Origin: Paraglaciecola hydrolytica
Lineage (GTDB): Bacteria; Pseudomonadota; Gammaproteobacteria; Enterobacterales; Alteromonadaceae
Direction of reading: 5' to 3'
Assembly: GCF_001565895.1 (NCBI RefSeq)
Contig: NZ_LSNE01000003.1
Span: 1,197,867 to 1,241,453, forward strand
DNA: 43,587 bases
This document shows positions 32,585 through 40,210 of the stretch, one piece after another (the stretch's first letter is position 1; the number at the start of each line of letters is the position of its first letter). A program made the position numbers and the translations under genes. The notes below the pieces were generated by a model. The model saw only the letters and a program-made list of their open reading frames with translations, searched no databases and had not been told where the DNA came from.

Positions 32585-33598
32585 TTACTGTTTGTTAGTA
32601 TTACGTAGATTGCTGAGGCGATAGATGAGACTGCCGATAAAAAATAAGCCCAACATGATAAATACCCCGCCATAGATTGCGGCAGGAATGCGAAAAATCT
32701 GTGTGGCAGAGGCGATGTTGTTTTGATAATAAAAGCCAACCAAGACAGCAAACAGTAAGGTTAAACTGTAGATCAGCGGTTTTTTTAAACCTAATCCATA
32801 GATTTGGGTGACAAAAAATATCACAGCAAAACCAAAGGCAAACATGGATACGGATTCACCATGTACCGAGGCATACGCCACCAAAGCCCCATGCAACAAT
32901 ACAAAGGTTTCGAGTAACAAGGTCCAGTATTTATTGCGATGAAAACGGGTGAAAAACAAACTACCCTGCAGCATCAACATAAAAGTATAAAAGGTACCTA
33001 ACAAATGCCCCAGTGTGGTTTCGATGGGGTGAAACCAAAAGGTATAGATAATCGCCCAAGCGAAATAATAACCGTGATAGTCCTTCACTAGGGCATAAGT
33101 ACGCTCAAGCACTTTGACCTTTTTGCCAAAAAACAATCCACGACGTTGATGTTCAATCATCATCACCATCACCAGTAAAATGATCACTGAAAATTGCGCG
33201 CTTAAGTTACTCACGTCTTGCGCCAAACCATCGTAAAAAATTTTGGTTTGTACGATATGTAATAAGATAAAAAACAGGTTAAGACCTAAGGCGTAAATAT
33301 TGACTTTATGTAAACCAAAGGTTTGATAACTGGCAGTGTTAGTGGCTGTATCCCTAGCTTTAGCAGAGTAACTTTGTTTAGCTGAGTAGATTAACCACCA
33401 AATGGCAATTTGGTGGCAAGTATAAAAGCTCCACGCGGTAAAATGTGTCCAAAAACTAGGATTGGGCAGTTTCCAGTAATACCACAAAGCTCCCTGATCT
33501 TCGGCAAAAGTGATGTCGGCGTTATAAGGTCCCAATAGGTAAATCAAGGCTATTAACCCAAAACAAGCGGCGATACCCCAAGGTAAACTAAAACGCAT
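32585..33598 (-). CDS. Histidine-rich multi-pass membrane protein of unknown function
   Basis: A 337-residue integral membrane protein with about 9-10 hydrophobic segments. Histidines are unusually frequent in or next to the predicted helices: His52, His62, His114, His190 (in WFHPIETTLGH), His198, His236 and His246. Such placement is seen in haem-, quinone- or metal-binding membrane enzymes, but I recognise no family and no full motif of a known one. I chose the ATG at 33598, 6 bases after AAAGGAG, over an in-frame GTG at 33604. It follows the Cys-bearing isomerase/decarboxylase-like gene by 61 bases in the same direction, so it is in the regulon. A membrane redox or transport role is only a guess. 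Confidence 0.7.
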   Translation of the reverse strand: MRFSLPWGIAACFGLIALIYLLGPYNADITFAEDQGALWYYWKLPNPSFWTHFTAWSFYTCHQIAIWWLIYSAKQSYSAKARDTATNTASYQTFGLHKVNIYALGLNLFFILLHIVQTKIFYDGLAQDVSNLSAQFSVIILLVMVMMIEHQRRGLFFGKKVKVLERTYALVKDYHGYYFAWAIIYTFWFHPIETTLGHLLGTFYTFMLMLQGSLFFTRFHRNKYWTLLLETFVLLHGALVAYASVHGESVSMFAFGFAVIFFVTQIYGLGLKKPLIYSLTLLFAVLVGFYYQNNIASATQIFRIPAAIYGGVFIMLGLFFIGSLIYRLSNLRNTNKQ

Positions 33599-33659
33599 AG
33601 CCACTCCTTTAAGCCTTTAGTTAAAACAGCCTGTATTTGCTTTGGCTCGAAACCAATTT

Positions 33660-34436
33660 TTAGAACTCTTCTAATAAACGGCCCATACCGGTAATTTTGT
33701 CATTAATGCCACAAGCCCTTAAGGCATGCCAGATAGTCGCGGTATTAATGGGTAACATGGGTTTACCTAGGATGTGTTCGAAACTTGGAAAAATATCCAC
33801 CGTGGATAAATTAGTACCACATTGAATAATGCAATCCACGTCATCTGCATCTACTTCGTGAATAGCATCAACCACTTGTTTGATGCTAGTTTCCGCTATG
33901 GCGGTGGCTGAAGGACGATTAAGCCCTTTAACCTTATGCACCTCAAAACCAATATCACTAAAAAAGCGGATAACGTTTTCGTCGCCTACTTGTGGATAAG
34001 GCGTGATCACCGAGATTTTTTTACATCCAAACTTTTGCAAGGCATCTTTAGTGGCACCTGCCCCAGTGGTTAATCCTAAATCGCCGATTTGATCTTTAAT
34101 TTCCTTCTCAAAAGCGATATTGCCTTCGAGCCCGCCCCAAAAGGTTTCAGCCGACATACCCAACATAATGTGACTGACTTTGGCACTTAATATATTACGG
34201 ATTGAATAAGGAATTTCGCCGCGCATAATTTCCAAAAAGCGTTCAAAAACCTGATTGTCTGATTCACCTGTTTTGGCCACTTCATCAGCCCAATTACGTA
34301 ATTCAATAAAAAACCGCGATGGATGCCAAGTTACCCCATCAATGCGAAGTTTTTGCAGATCGTATTCAACACCAGTATTGGTTGAGGGAATAATAACGCC
34401 GATTTGCGCACGACGAGCTATTTGGTAATTATCCAT
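33660..34436 (-). CDS. Maleate isomerase/arylmalonate decarboxylase-fold protein with one catalytic Cys
   Basis: A 258-residue paralogue of the protein at 20221-20997. The N-terminal loop VIIPSTNTGVEYDLQK (14-29) is the family signature. The first active-site loop is LGMSAETF (92-99), without Cys. The second is IIQCGTNL with Cys206, aligning with the single catalytic Cys of arylmalonate decarboxylase. True maleate isomerases carry a Cys in both loops, so this protein should be closer to the decarboxylase or racemase mode: proton transfer on one face of an enediolate. A substituted malonate or maleate is the probable substrate. It is first in its operon, with an operator 57 bases upstream; the GntR gene diverges from the same region. 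Confidence 0.82.
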   Translation of the reverse strand: MDNYQIARRAQIGVIIPSTNTGVEYDLQKLRIDGVTWHPSRFFIELRNWADEVAKTGESDNQVFERFLEIMRGEIPYSIRNILSAKVSHIMLGMSAETFWGGLEGNIAFEKEIKDQIGDLGLTTGAGATKDALQKFGCKKISVITPYPQVGDENVIRFFSDIGFEVHKVKGLNRPSATAIAETSIKQVVDAIHEVDADDVDCIIQCGTNLSTVDIFPSFEHILGKPMLPINTATIWHALRACGINDKITGMGRLLEEF

Positions 34437-34493
34437 GTTGATCCTTAAAGTGAGGCATTAAATTGAGACATGCGTAGTATGCCATCCGCATTT

Positions 34494-34511
34494 TGACCTA
34501 ATGCTATATCA
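34494..34511. promoter_or_regulatory. Candidate operator, TGACCTA-N4-TATATCA
   Basis: TGACCTA-ATGC-TATATCA, 57 bases before the start of the isomerase/decarboxylase-like gene. The right arm is perfect, the left has two changes. Confidence 0.6.
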
Positions 34512-34644
34512 TTAGCTGCATTTATTCAATATTGCTTAAGGTCGGCGATGACGATGTGTCATCCCAATGATTTTGGCTATAGAAGCGGGGTTGATAAAAT
34601 CTGTTTGCGACAGTAATTGATTATCCTGCTGAGTTTGTTATATT

Positions 34645-34662
34645 TGTACTATGCCTATAACA
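34645..34662. promoter_or_regulatory. Candidate operator before the GntR gene, TGTACTA-N4-TATAACA
   Basis: TGTACTA-TGCC-TATAACA, 107 bases before the regulator start. The arms resemble those at 8808-8825. Its position suggests autoregulation. Confidence 0.55.
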
Positions 34663-34769
34663 TACAAAATAACCATTTTTTGTAGCTTAGGTATTTATAG
34701 ATTAGATTAAAGTAACTGGCTTAATTGGTCTAAAATCCTAAGCACTCTCCTTAAAGTAGACATGACATT

Positions 34770-35543
34770 ATGACATTTGAAGAACTGTTAAAAGATCCTC
34801 GTTTGAAACACGCGCTAAAAAGCGATGTGCCAACGCCTTTGTATCATCAGGTTTATTTATTTTTAAAAGAAAAGATTCACTTAGGTGAGATCCCCTTCGG
34901 CGACAAAATGCCAACAGAACATCAATTATCTGATGTGTTTGGTGTTTCTAGAATTACCGCTAAACGCGCCATGGATGAGTTAGCCGAAGAAGGCTACATA
35001 AGTCGTCGTCGTGGCAAAGGCTCCCATGTCACATACAAACATCGAGCAGAACAACTCGCTGCGCCTATTTCAGGTTTATTAGAAAATCTGGCCGTGATGG
35101 GCCGCGAAACCCAAGTGCAGTCGTTGATGTTTCGCAGTGCAATTCCTCCTCTTGATATCCAAGAGCGTTTTGGCATCGATGGCAATACTGAACTCATTCA
35201 ATCTCAACGTATTCGTTTATCAGACGGTGTACCCTTTGGATATTACGGCAGTTGGACCAGAGACATAGGCGGTTTGTACTGTGAAGAAAACTTATTAAAA
35301 ATGTCGCGTATGGAGATTTTTAGAAAGTCAGGTATTGAGATTGAACTTGGCAAAGTAAAACAATCTGTTACTGCAACCTTGTCCAATGTGGATACCGCCA
35401 TGCATTTAAGCATTCCAACGGGCAAACCCTTGTTAGTGCTTGACCGTTCAATGTATGACAAAAATGGCGAATTATTTGATCACATGTATGCGGTTTACCG
35501 CCCTGACCAATATCAATTTGAGATGGAATTTTCGATGAAATAG
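34770..35543 (+). CDS. GntR-family transcriptional regulator (HutC/UTRA type)
   Basis: A 257-residue regulator. The N-terminal winged helix-turn-helix (about residues 21-88: PLYHQVYLFLKEKIHLGEIP, KMPTEHQLSDVFGVSRITAKRAMDELAEEGYI, then RRRGKGSHV) is the GntR DNA-binding domain. The rest (about 95-255) is a UTRA ligand domain, with ELIQSQRIRLSDGVPFGYYGSW and the closing DHMYAVYRPDQYQFEMEF typical of the HutC subfamily. Such proteins are usually repressors released by a pathway metabolite. It is the only single-component regulator in the window and diverges from an island operon, with palindromes on both sides. I infer that it binds the TGnnnTA-N4-TAnnnCA motif. No ligand can be deduced; an organic acid or a tetrapyrrole product would fit. 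Confidence 0.92.
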   Translation: MTFEELLKDPRLKHALKSDVPTPLYHQVYLFLKEKIHLGEIPFGDKMPTEHQLSDVFGVSRITAKRAMDELAEEGYISRRRGKGSHVTYKHRAEQLAAPISGLLENLAVMGRETQVQSLMFRSAIPPLDIQERFGIDGNTELIQSQRIRLSDGVPFGYYGSWTRDIGGLYCEENLLKMSRMEIFRKSGIEIELGKVKQSVTATLSNVDTAMHLSIPTGKPLLVLDRSMYDKNGELFDHMYAVYRPDQYQFEMEFSMK

Positions 35544-35619
35544 TAGCGTATTACACGCAACTTTTTTCATTGCTTGAATTAGTGTTGTTTGGCTACTTGT
35601 TATTGTAATAGGAAATATT

Positions 35620-36075
35620 ATGAACCTTAAGTTTAGCCTACTAACAGGCAATGTTTTGGCGCTTAGCCTACTTTCTACTGGGGTTTTTAGCCAAAATATC
35701 AAGGTTAATTTAACCGAAGTATTATCGGAAAAAGGTCAACTAATGGTCGCTGTCTACAATAAACAGGATCATTGGTTGTCAGACAAACCAACAGAAATTT
35801 TTGCACAAAAAATTATTTCGCTGGAAGGTCAAATAACAAATAAAACGCTGCAATTTACCCTTGAGCTACCAGAGGGCGAATACGCCCTGTATTTATTTCA
35901 GGACAAAGACAATAACGGTGAGCTTAAAAGCAATTGGATAGGCATTCCCAAAGAACCCGTTGGCACCTCAAATAATGCCAAGGGCACCATGGGGCCACCT
36001 AAATATAAAGATGCAAGCTTCCAAGTTGCCGCAGAGGATATTGTGCAAAACATCACTTTGGCTAATATGGATTAA
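35620..36075 (+). CDS. Exported DUF2141-type protein
   Basis: A 151-residue secreted protein. A signal peptide (about residues 1-22, ending near STGVFSQ) precedes a small beta-sandwich with the DUF2141 pattern: GQLMVAVYNKQDHWL, PEGEYALYLFQDKDNNGELKSNWIGIPKEPVGTSNN and MGPPKYKDASFQV. The aspartate-rich DKDNNGELKSN segment resembles a calcium-binding loop. Function is unknown in the family; these proteins are frequent in marine bacteria. It follows the regulator by 76 bases and ends at a terminator, so it may be co-transcribed with it or stand alone. There is no sign that it belongs to the catabolic pathway. Confidence 0.85.
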   Translation: MNLKFSLLTGNVLALSLLSTGVFSQNIKVNLTEVLSEKGQLMVAVYNKQDHWLSDKPTEIFAQKIISLEGQITNKTLQFTLELPEGEYALYLFQDKDNNGELKSNWIGIPKEPVGTSNNAKGTMGPPKYKDASFQVAAEDIVQNITLANMD

Positions 36076-36129
36076 ATCGCCAACAAAGATGCAGTTTCAA
36101 GCGGACCTCGCGCGGGTTGAAAGGGTTAC

Positions 36130-36167
36130 AAAAAAGCCACTAAACTATATGAGATTAGGGGCTTTTT
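36130..36167 (+). terminator. Intrinsic terminator after the DUF2141 gene
   Basis: A 13-bp stem with one mismatch (AAAAAGCCACTAA at 36131-36143 against 36155-36167), an 11-base loop and a TTTTT end. A-rich sequence on the left makes it usable from the minus side too, where the transporter gene ends at 36270. Confidence 0.75.
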
Positions 36168-36269
36168 AATTTTCTACTCGTGCTTTCTACTCACAGTCTT
36201 TACTCGCACTTTCTGCTCACACTCTCTACTGTCCAATAGGGCAAGTCTAATCTGCTAGTTAGTTTGGAA

Positions 36270-37586
36270 TTATTTTGCTATCACTTGTTCGTTCAATGGA
36301 ATGATTTTGTGTCTCACAATTAAACCCCACACAAATACGACCAAACCACAAAATCCTACAAATACAAAGGGCCCTGAGTGATCCCAGTGATCATACAAAT
36401 AACCGCCGACCACACTAGAAACTAAGATACCAATCGCTCCACATAAATTAAAAATACCAATCACAGCGCCGCGTTTTTCTTTGGGTGTTTGTTGAGAGAT
36501 TAATACGCCCGAGGTGATAATGGCGCCAATTTCACTTAAACCAATAATCACTACCACCACTATCATGCCGCCACCAAAAGGGTCATTAACCAAGTAAGTG
36601 CTGCAATAACCGATAAAGGTAATACACAAGGCTATCAATAACGCCGAAACTCGATTGATCTTATCCGTTAAGATGCCAAAAAATGGAGCGCCAAATAAAG
36701 CCACACTTTGCGCAATCGCCACTATGATGCCAGCTTTTTTGAGTGCGTCGGCCGCTGACATGCCCGCTTCTTCAGTACCATAATTAGATAACCATAAGGT
36801 CATAAATGCCCCCACTATGGTTAAATTAGCGCGAGATACAAAGGCCGCACCGTAAGCTAAGGCAATACCAGGTTCGCGGGCGGCTTTGATGCCATCTAAC
36901 ATCATCGTCGAAATAGCTTGTTTGTGAACGTTGACGGCAGGTTGATGGGCTTTCAAACCACGAATGGATAATAAGCCCACCACAACGGCAAAAACTGCCA
37001 CGATGATATAAGTTTTATGACCTGCATCAATAGCCGACATGCCCTGTTCTTGAAATACCGCAGGTAAACGTAACAATACAAACAGGGCAATAACTGCTCC
37101 AATGCCGTTACATACACCTTGCAATCCAGCTGCTTTACCGCGATTAATGTCCTTAGCGTAATCAGCCAGTAAAGTAACAATCATGCAGGTGCCAGCGGCA
37201 ATACCTAGACCGTAAATAATACGGTAAATAATCAGCTCATTAACACTTTTGGCCTGTGGGTAGAGATAAAGCGCCGCGGCAACTAATAAAAAACCAATGA
37301 CAATAATGGTACGGCGACCGATCTTATCCGATAAAGCTCCCCATATGCCCACCGAAAAAATGATGGCCATTTCGCCCCAAAAATTTAATTTTCCGCTGAC
37401 AACACCTTGCTCTGCCTTAGGAATATTCATGATTTCGCTAAACAAAAAAGGCTGGAAAGCATTAATAAAAGTGGCTAACAAAATACAAGCAATACAGGTC
37501 AAATAGAAAGTCGACATATGCCACGAATTGACCCCCTCAGAGAGTTGGATCCCGAGATATTTTTTTTCTATTCTTGAGTCAGACAT
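36270..37586 (-). CDS. MFS transporter, paralogue of the one between the RCCR-like genes
   Basis: A 438-residue major facilitator with 12 predicted spans. The 2-3 loop motif A is GALSDKIGRRTIIVIGF and a second copy is GILTDKINRVSALLIAL. Sequence parallels the transporter at 13548-14846 along its length (for example ADYAKDINRGKAAGLQGVCN against ADYSHNTTRGKANGMQGAVA, and QQTPKEKRGAVIGIFNLCGA against EQAPKDRKGAVIGLFGVAGA), so they form a paralogue pair unlike the TetA-like pair. It is downstream of an orphan membrane protein (50-base gap), and the shared divergent region upstream has a perfect operator. Ligand unknown. Confidence 0.9.
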   Translation of the reverse strand: MSDSRIEKKYLGIQLSEGVNSWHMSTFYLTCIACILLATFINAFQPFLFSEIMNIPKAEQGVVSGKLNFWGEMAIIFSVGIWGALSDKIGRRTIIVIGFLLVAAALYLYPQAKSVNELIIYRIIYGLGIAAGTCMIVTLLADYAKDINRGKAAGLQGVCNGIGAVIALFVLLRLPAVFQEQGMSAIDAGHKTYIIVAVFAVVVGLLSIRGLKAHQPAVNVHKQAISTMMLDGIKAAREPGIALAYGAAFVSRANLTIVGAFMTLWLSNYGTEEAGMSAADALKKAGIIVAIAQSVALFGAPFFGILTDKINRVSALLIALCITFIGYCSTYLVNDPFGGGMIVVVVIIGLSEIGAIITSGVLISQQTPKEKRGAVIGIFNLCGAIGILVSSVVGGYLYDHWDHSGPFVFVGFCGLVVFVWGLIVRHKIIPLNEQVIAK

Positions 37587-37636
37587 GGTATTTCCTAGTG
37601 TTACAGCTAAGTGATAAACGCGTATGCATTCCCGAC

Positions 37637-38317
37637 TTAATCAATTTTTTTATGTTTTTTATAAAGTAAGTAAGCCGCAACTAATAACGCACCTTGTGTA
37701 AAGGCATTAAGGATCTGTTCTATCCATTGAGTTGCTTCATCTTGATGCCCTGCCCGTGCTAAACCAGCAAGCGCAAACACGCCGACCAAATTAAGAATAA
37801 ACAACAGCGCACTCGGTTTGAGTTTTTGTTGCCAACAATGCCTTACCGCATGCCAAATAAAAACAATGTTAGCCAAGGTGACTAAGGTTAACAGCGCAAT
37901 AAACCACAAACGTTTTTGTGGAAATTGCACAGCAAGATACCCTGCTGCGCCAGCGCATAGTGCAATAACCAGTAAGGGTAAGAATATGGCGTATTGAGAT
38001 ACCACTCTGTGTCTATAAACTTGCCTTGCAGACCACAAATAATAAGTTAATAGAGTAAAACCGGGTGCCATAAAGATAAAAAAGCTATTGTTCAATACTG
38101 GGTAATGCACGTCAGTGCTAGCAATGAGAAACTTCCAAAACACCTTACAAAAACCACCGATAATGATCAGTATGGCAGAGAAGAGTGCGAACTTTTTAAC
38201 CTGAGGATTGATCAAGCCAATGCTTAAGGCCACCAAGATCAGGCCAACGCTAGATAACAGCACGGGGATAAAATCAAACAAAGCTAATCCAATACTGTAT
38301 TCAAATTCATCTACCAT
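37637..38317 (-). CDS. Multi-pass membrane protein of unknown function
   Basis: A 226-residue protein with about seven hydrophobic segments (roughly residues 10-33, 40-60, 75-95, 108-128, 135-155, 165-185 and 200-218), a polar N-terminus and a basic Lys-rich end. I recognise no family. A few aromatic and His residues lie near membrane ends (WHAVRHCWQQ). It begins 45 bases after the perfect palindrome at 38363-38380 and precedes an MFS transporter by 50 bases, so it is first in a two-gene regulon operon divergent from the amidase-like gene. It resembles the 1961-2647 protein in size and number of spans only. Confidence 0.7.
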   Translation of the reverse strand: MVDEFEYSIGLALFDFIPVLLSSVGLILVALSIGLINPQVKKFALFSAILIIIGGFCKVFWKFLIASTDVHYPVLNNSFFIFMAPGFTLLTYYLWSARQVYRHRVVSQYAIFLPLLVIALCAGAAGYLAVQFPQKRLWFIALLTLVTLANIVFIWHAVRHCWQQKLKPSALLFILNLVGVFALAGLARAGHQDEATQWIEQILNAFTQGALLVAAYLLYKKHKKID

Positions 38318-38362
38318 TAATTACTCCTGCCATGAACATTTTTGCTGATTTCCTTCAATATA

Positions 38363-38380
38363 TGATATATTGTTATATCA
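38363..38380. promoter_or_regulatory. Operator, perfect palindrome TGATATA-N4-TATATCA
   Basis: TGATATA-TTGT-TATATCA in the divergent region, 45 bases before the membrane-protein gene (minus) and 104 bases before the amidase-like gene (plus). It is the second perfect copy of the motif; the two differ only in the central four bases. Confidence 0.75.
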
Positions 38381-38484
38381 ATCAATTAGTCATTACTGAA
38401 TAGATAGTTTAATGTCATTGCTTTATAACAAATAAAACATGTAATGACAGAAACGTTGATCTACCTTATCAAAAAGGAAATAGC

Positions 38485-40167
38485 ATGATCCGAGTTGCAG
38501 CTGCCCAATTTGCCGTTACCAATAATGTGCAAGACAATTTAAAAACCTGTGTGCGCATGATACAAGAAGCTGCAAAGTGTTCACCTGACCTGATCGTGTT
38601 ACCTGAATTTATCAATCATAATTCTTGGTATGATAATCAAGAGCATTGTTTTGATGTGGCGATAGCCTTGGATGGTGAATTTTTATCTAGCATTAAAACC
38701 GCGGTTATCGCCGCTAAAGCCTATGTGGTCATCAACGCTACTGTGCAACGCCCTGGAGTTGGACAACATCAATGTACTGGCACCAGTTTATTAATTTCTC
38801 CCCAAGGTGAGTTACTCGGCCAAAACAACAAACAAGTCTTAGTCGGTCATGAAAATGACTTTTTAGACATTGCCGACTGTGAAGGCCCCATTATTGATAC
38901 GCCTATTGGCAAGTTAGCCATGTACTCCTGCATGGACGGGGTAATCAATGAAACTCCGCGTGGTTTGTCTTTACGTGGTGCACAAATTTTATGTAACAGC
39001 TTAAATTCTTTTGCCCTAGATGAAGGTGATTTACATATTCCGGTTAGAGCGGCAGAAAATAAAGTTTTTATTGTTGCGGCCAATAAAGTTGGGCCACTTA
39101 TCCCCGAGCCATTATTGGCTCCTGTATCAGAAGCCACCAATATTCCAGTACACTTTTTAAATGGTGCTGGCGACAGCCAAATTGTTGCACCAGACGGCAC
39201 TGTATTGGCCATTGCCGGTAAATCAGAACAAGTCATCTGGGCCGACATTGATCCGCAATTAGCCGATAGTAAAACTCGTCCCGATGGCACTGATATATTT
39301 AAACAGCGCCGCCCTGAGCTTTATCAAAGCTTGGGTGACGATCCTGCCAAACAAACTCTAGCTGAATTTACAGGTGCCATCGATTTACAGGCCTCGGCCA
39401 TCAGTATTATGGCTAAAGGGCACGCCGCGCTAGATGAAGTCGTGGCCGCGATTACCGCACTACCAGAGAGTAAATTAATCTGTTTGCCTGAATTATTTTG
39501 GCTAGACGATATAGCTCAAGCCCATAAAGAACTTGCAATGAGCTATGAGGTCGTCAAACGCATTCAACAAGCCTGTGTTGACAACCAACTAGTGGCAACC
39601 AGCATAATTGGCAAAATTAACAATCAACTGGCCCACTGTGCGGTATTGATTAGTCATCGTGGAATAGAACTTCAGCAAGGCCAAGTACATTTTAGTCAGC
39701 GTTTTTCGTGGTCCGCCTTGGCCGATAATTTTGTCACCTATCAGAGTATTTATGGCTGTATCGGCCTAGCCTTAGAAGACGATGCCATCTATCCCGAAAG
39801 CTTTCGTTTGATCGCCATGCAAGGCACCGAAGTGGTACTGGCACCTGTGTCTCAACAAGAAAAATGGCAATCCACTACCGGCTTGCTTGAACGTGCCTCA
39901 GAAAACCGCGTGAATATCATCTCTGCCAGTCAGCATTCACAAGATAATGTCATTTGTAGCCTGCAAAAAGAATTTACCATTATGACGCCATGGCAAGAGC
40001 GTAAATTTGACGGGCTGTTAAGTGCGGGAGTGCAAGTCAGCGGTGTGCAGGATTGCAAGATCACCAGTGCGCAAATTCACCCGCAAGCGGCGCATAACAA
40101 AGTATGTTCACAAAACACGGATTTAATTGCCAATCGCCCGTGGAAACTCATGCAAGCCATGCTGTAA
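38485..40167 (+). CDS. Tandem nitrilase-fold amidohydrolase (active N-half, degenerate C-half)
   Basis: A 560-residue protein made of two carbon-nitrogen-hydrolase domains; single-domain members are 270-300 residues. The N-terminal half (about 1-275) has the full triad: Glu41 (IVLPEF), Lys116 (LLGQNNKQ) and Cys149 (MYSCMDG). The C-terminal half (about 300-550) repeats the fold and keeps the LPELFWLDD glutamate, but at the nucleophile it reads GCIGLALEDDAIYPES, where the Cys of the usual ICxDxxxPE motif is missing. The first half should hydrolyse an amide or nitrile to acid and ammonia; the second is probably structural or regulatory. Opening of a maleamate-type amide from a pyrrole ring is a plausible job in this island. 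It leads the plus-strand run 38485-43587 and has an operator 104 bases upstream. Confidence 0.85.
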   Translation: MIRVAAAQFAVTNNVQDNLKTCVRMIQEAAKCSPDLIVLPEFINHNSWYDNQEHCFDVAIALDGEFLSSIKTAVIAAKAYVVINATVQRPGVGQHQCTGTSLLISPQGELLGQNNKQVLVGHENDFLDIADCEGPIIDTPIGKLAMYSCMDGVINETPRGLSLRGAQILCNSLNSFALDEGDLHIPVRAAENKVFIVAANKVGPLIPEPLLAPVSEATNIPVHFLNGAGDSQIVAPDGTVLAIAGKSEQVIWADIDPQLADSKTRPDGTDIFKQRRPELYQSLGDDPAKQTLAEFTGAIDLQASAISIMAKGHAALDEVVAAITALPESKLICLPELFWLDDIAQAHKELAMSYEVVKRIQQACVDNQLVATSIIGKINNQLAHCAVLISHRGIELQQGQVHFSQRFSWSALADNFVTYQSIYGCIGLALEDDAIYPESFRLIAMQGTEVVLAPVSQQEKWQSTTGLLERASENRVNIISASQHSQDNVICSLQKEFTIMTPWQERKFDGLLSAGVQVSGVQDCKITSAQIHPQAAHNKVCSQNTDLIANRPWKLMQAML

Positions 40168-40210
40168 CACACACGCCAATTTTGTTAAGACTTAAATAAA
40201 GAGAATAACT

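Larger units (their letters stand above)
34437..34769. other. Divergent regulatory region between the isomerase-like gene and the GntR regulator
   Basis: 333 bases without a gene, containing two copies of the island palindrome (34494-34511 and 34645-34662), one on each side, as expected for a regulator that controls both its neighbour and itself. Confidence 0.75.
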
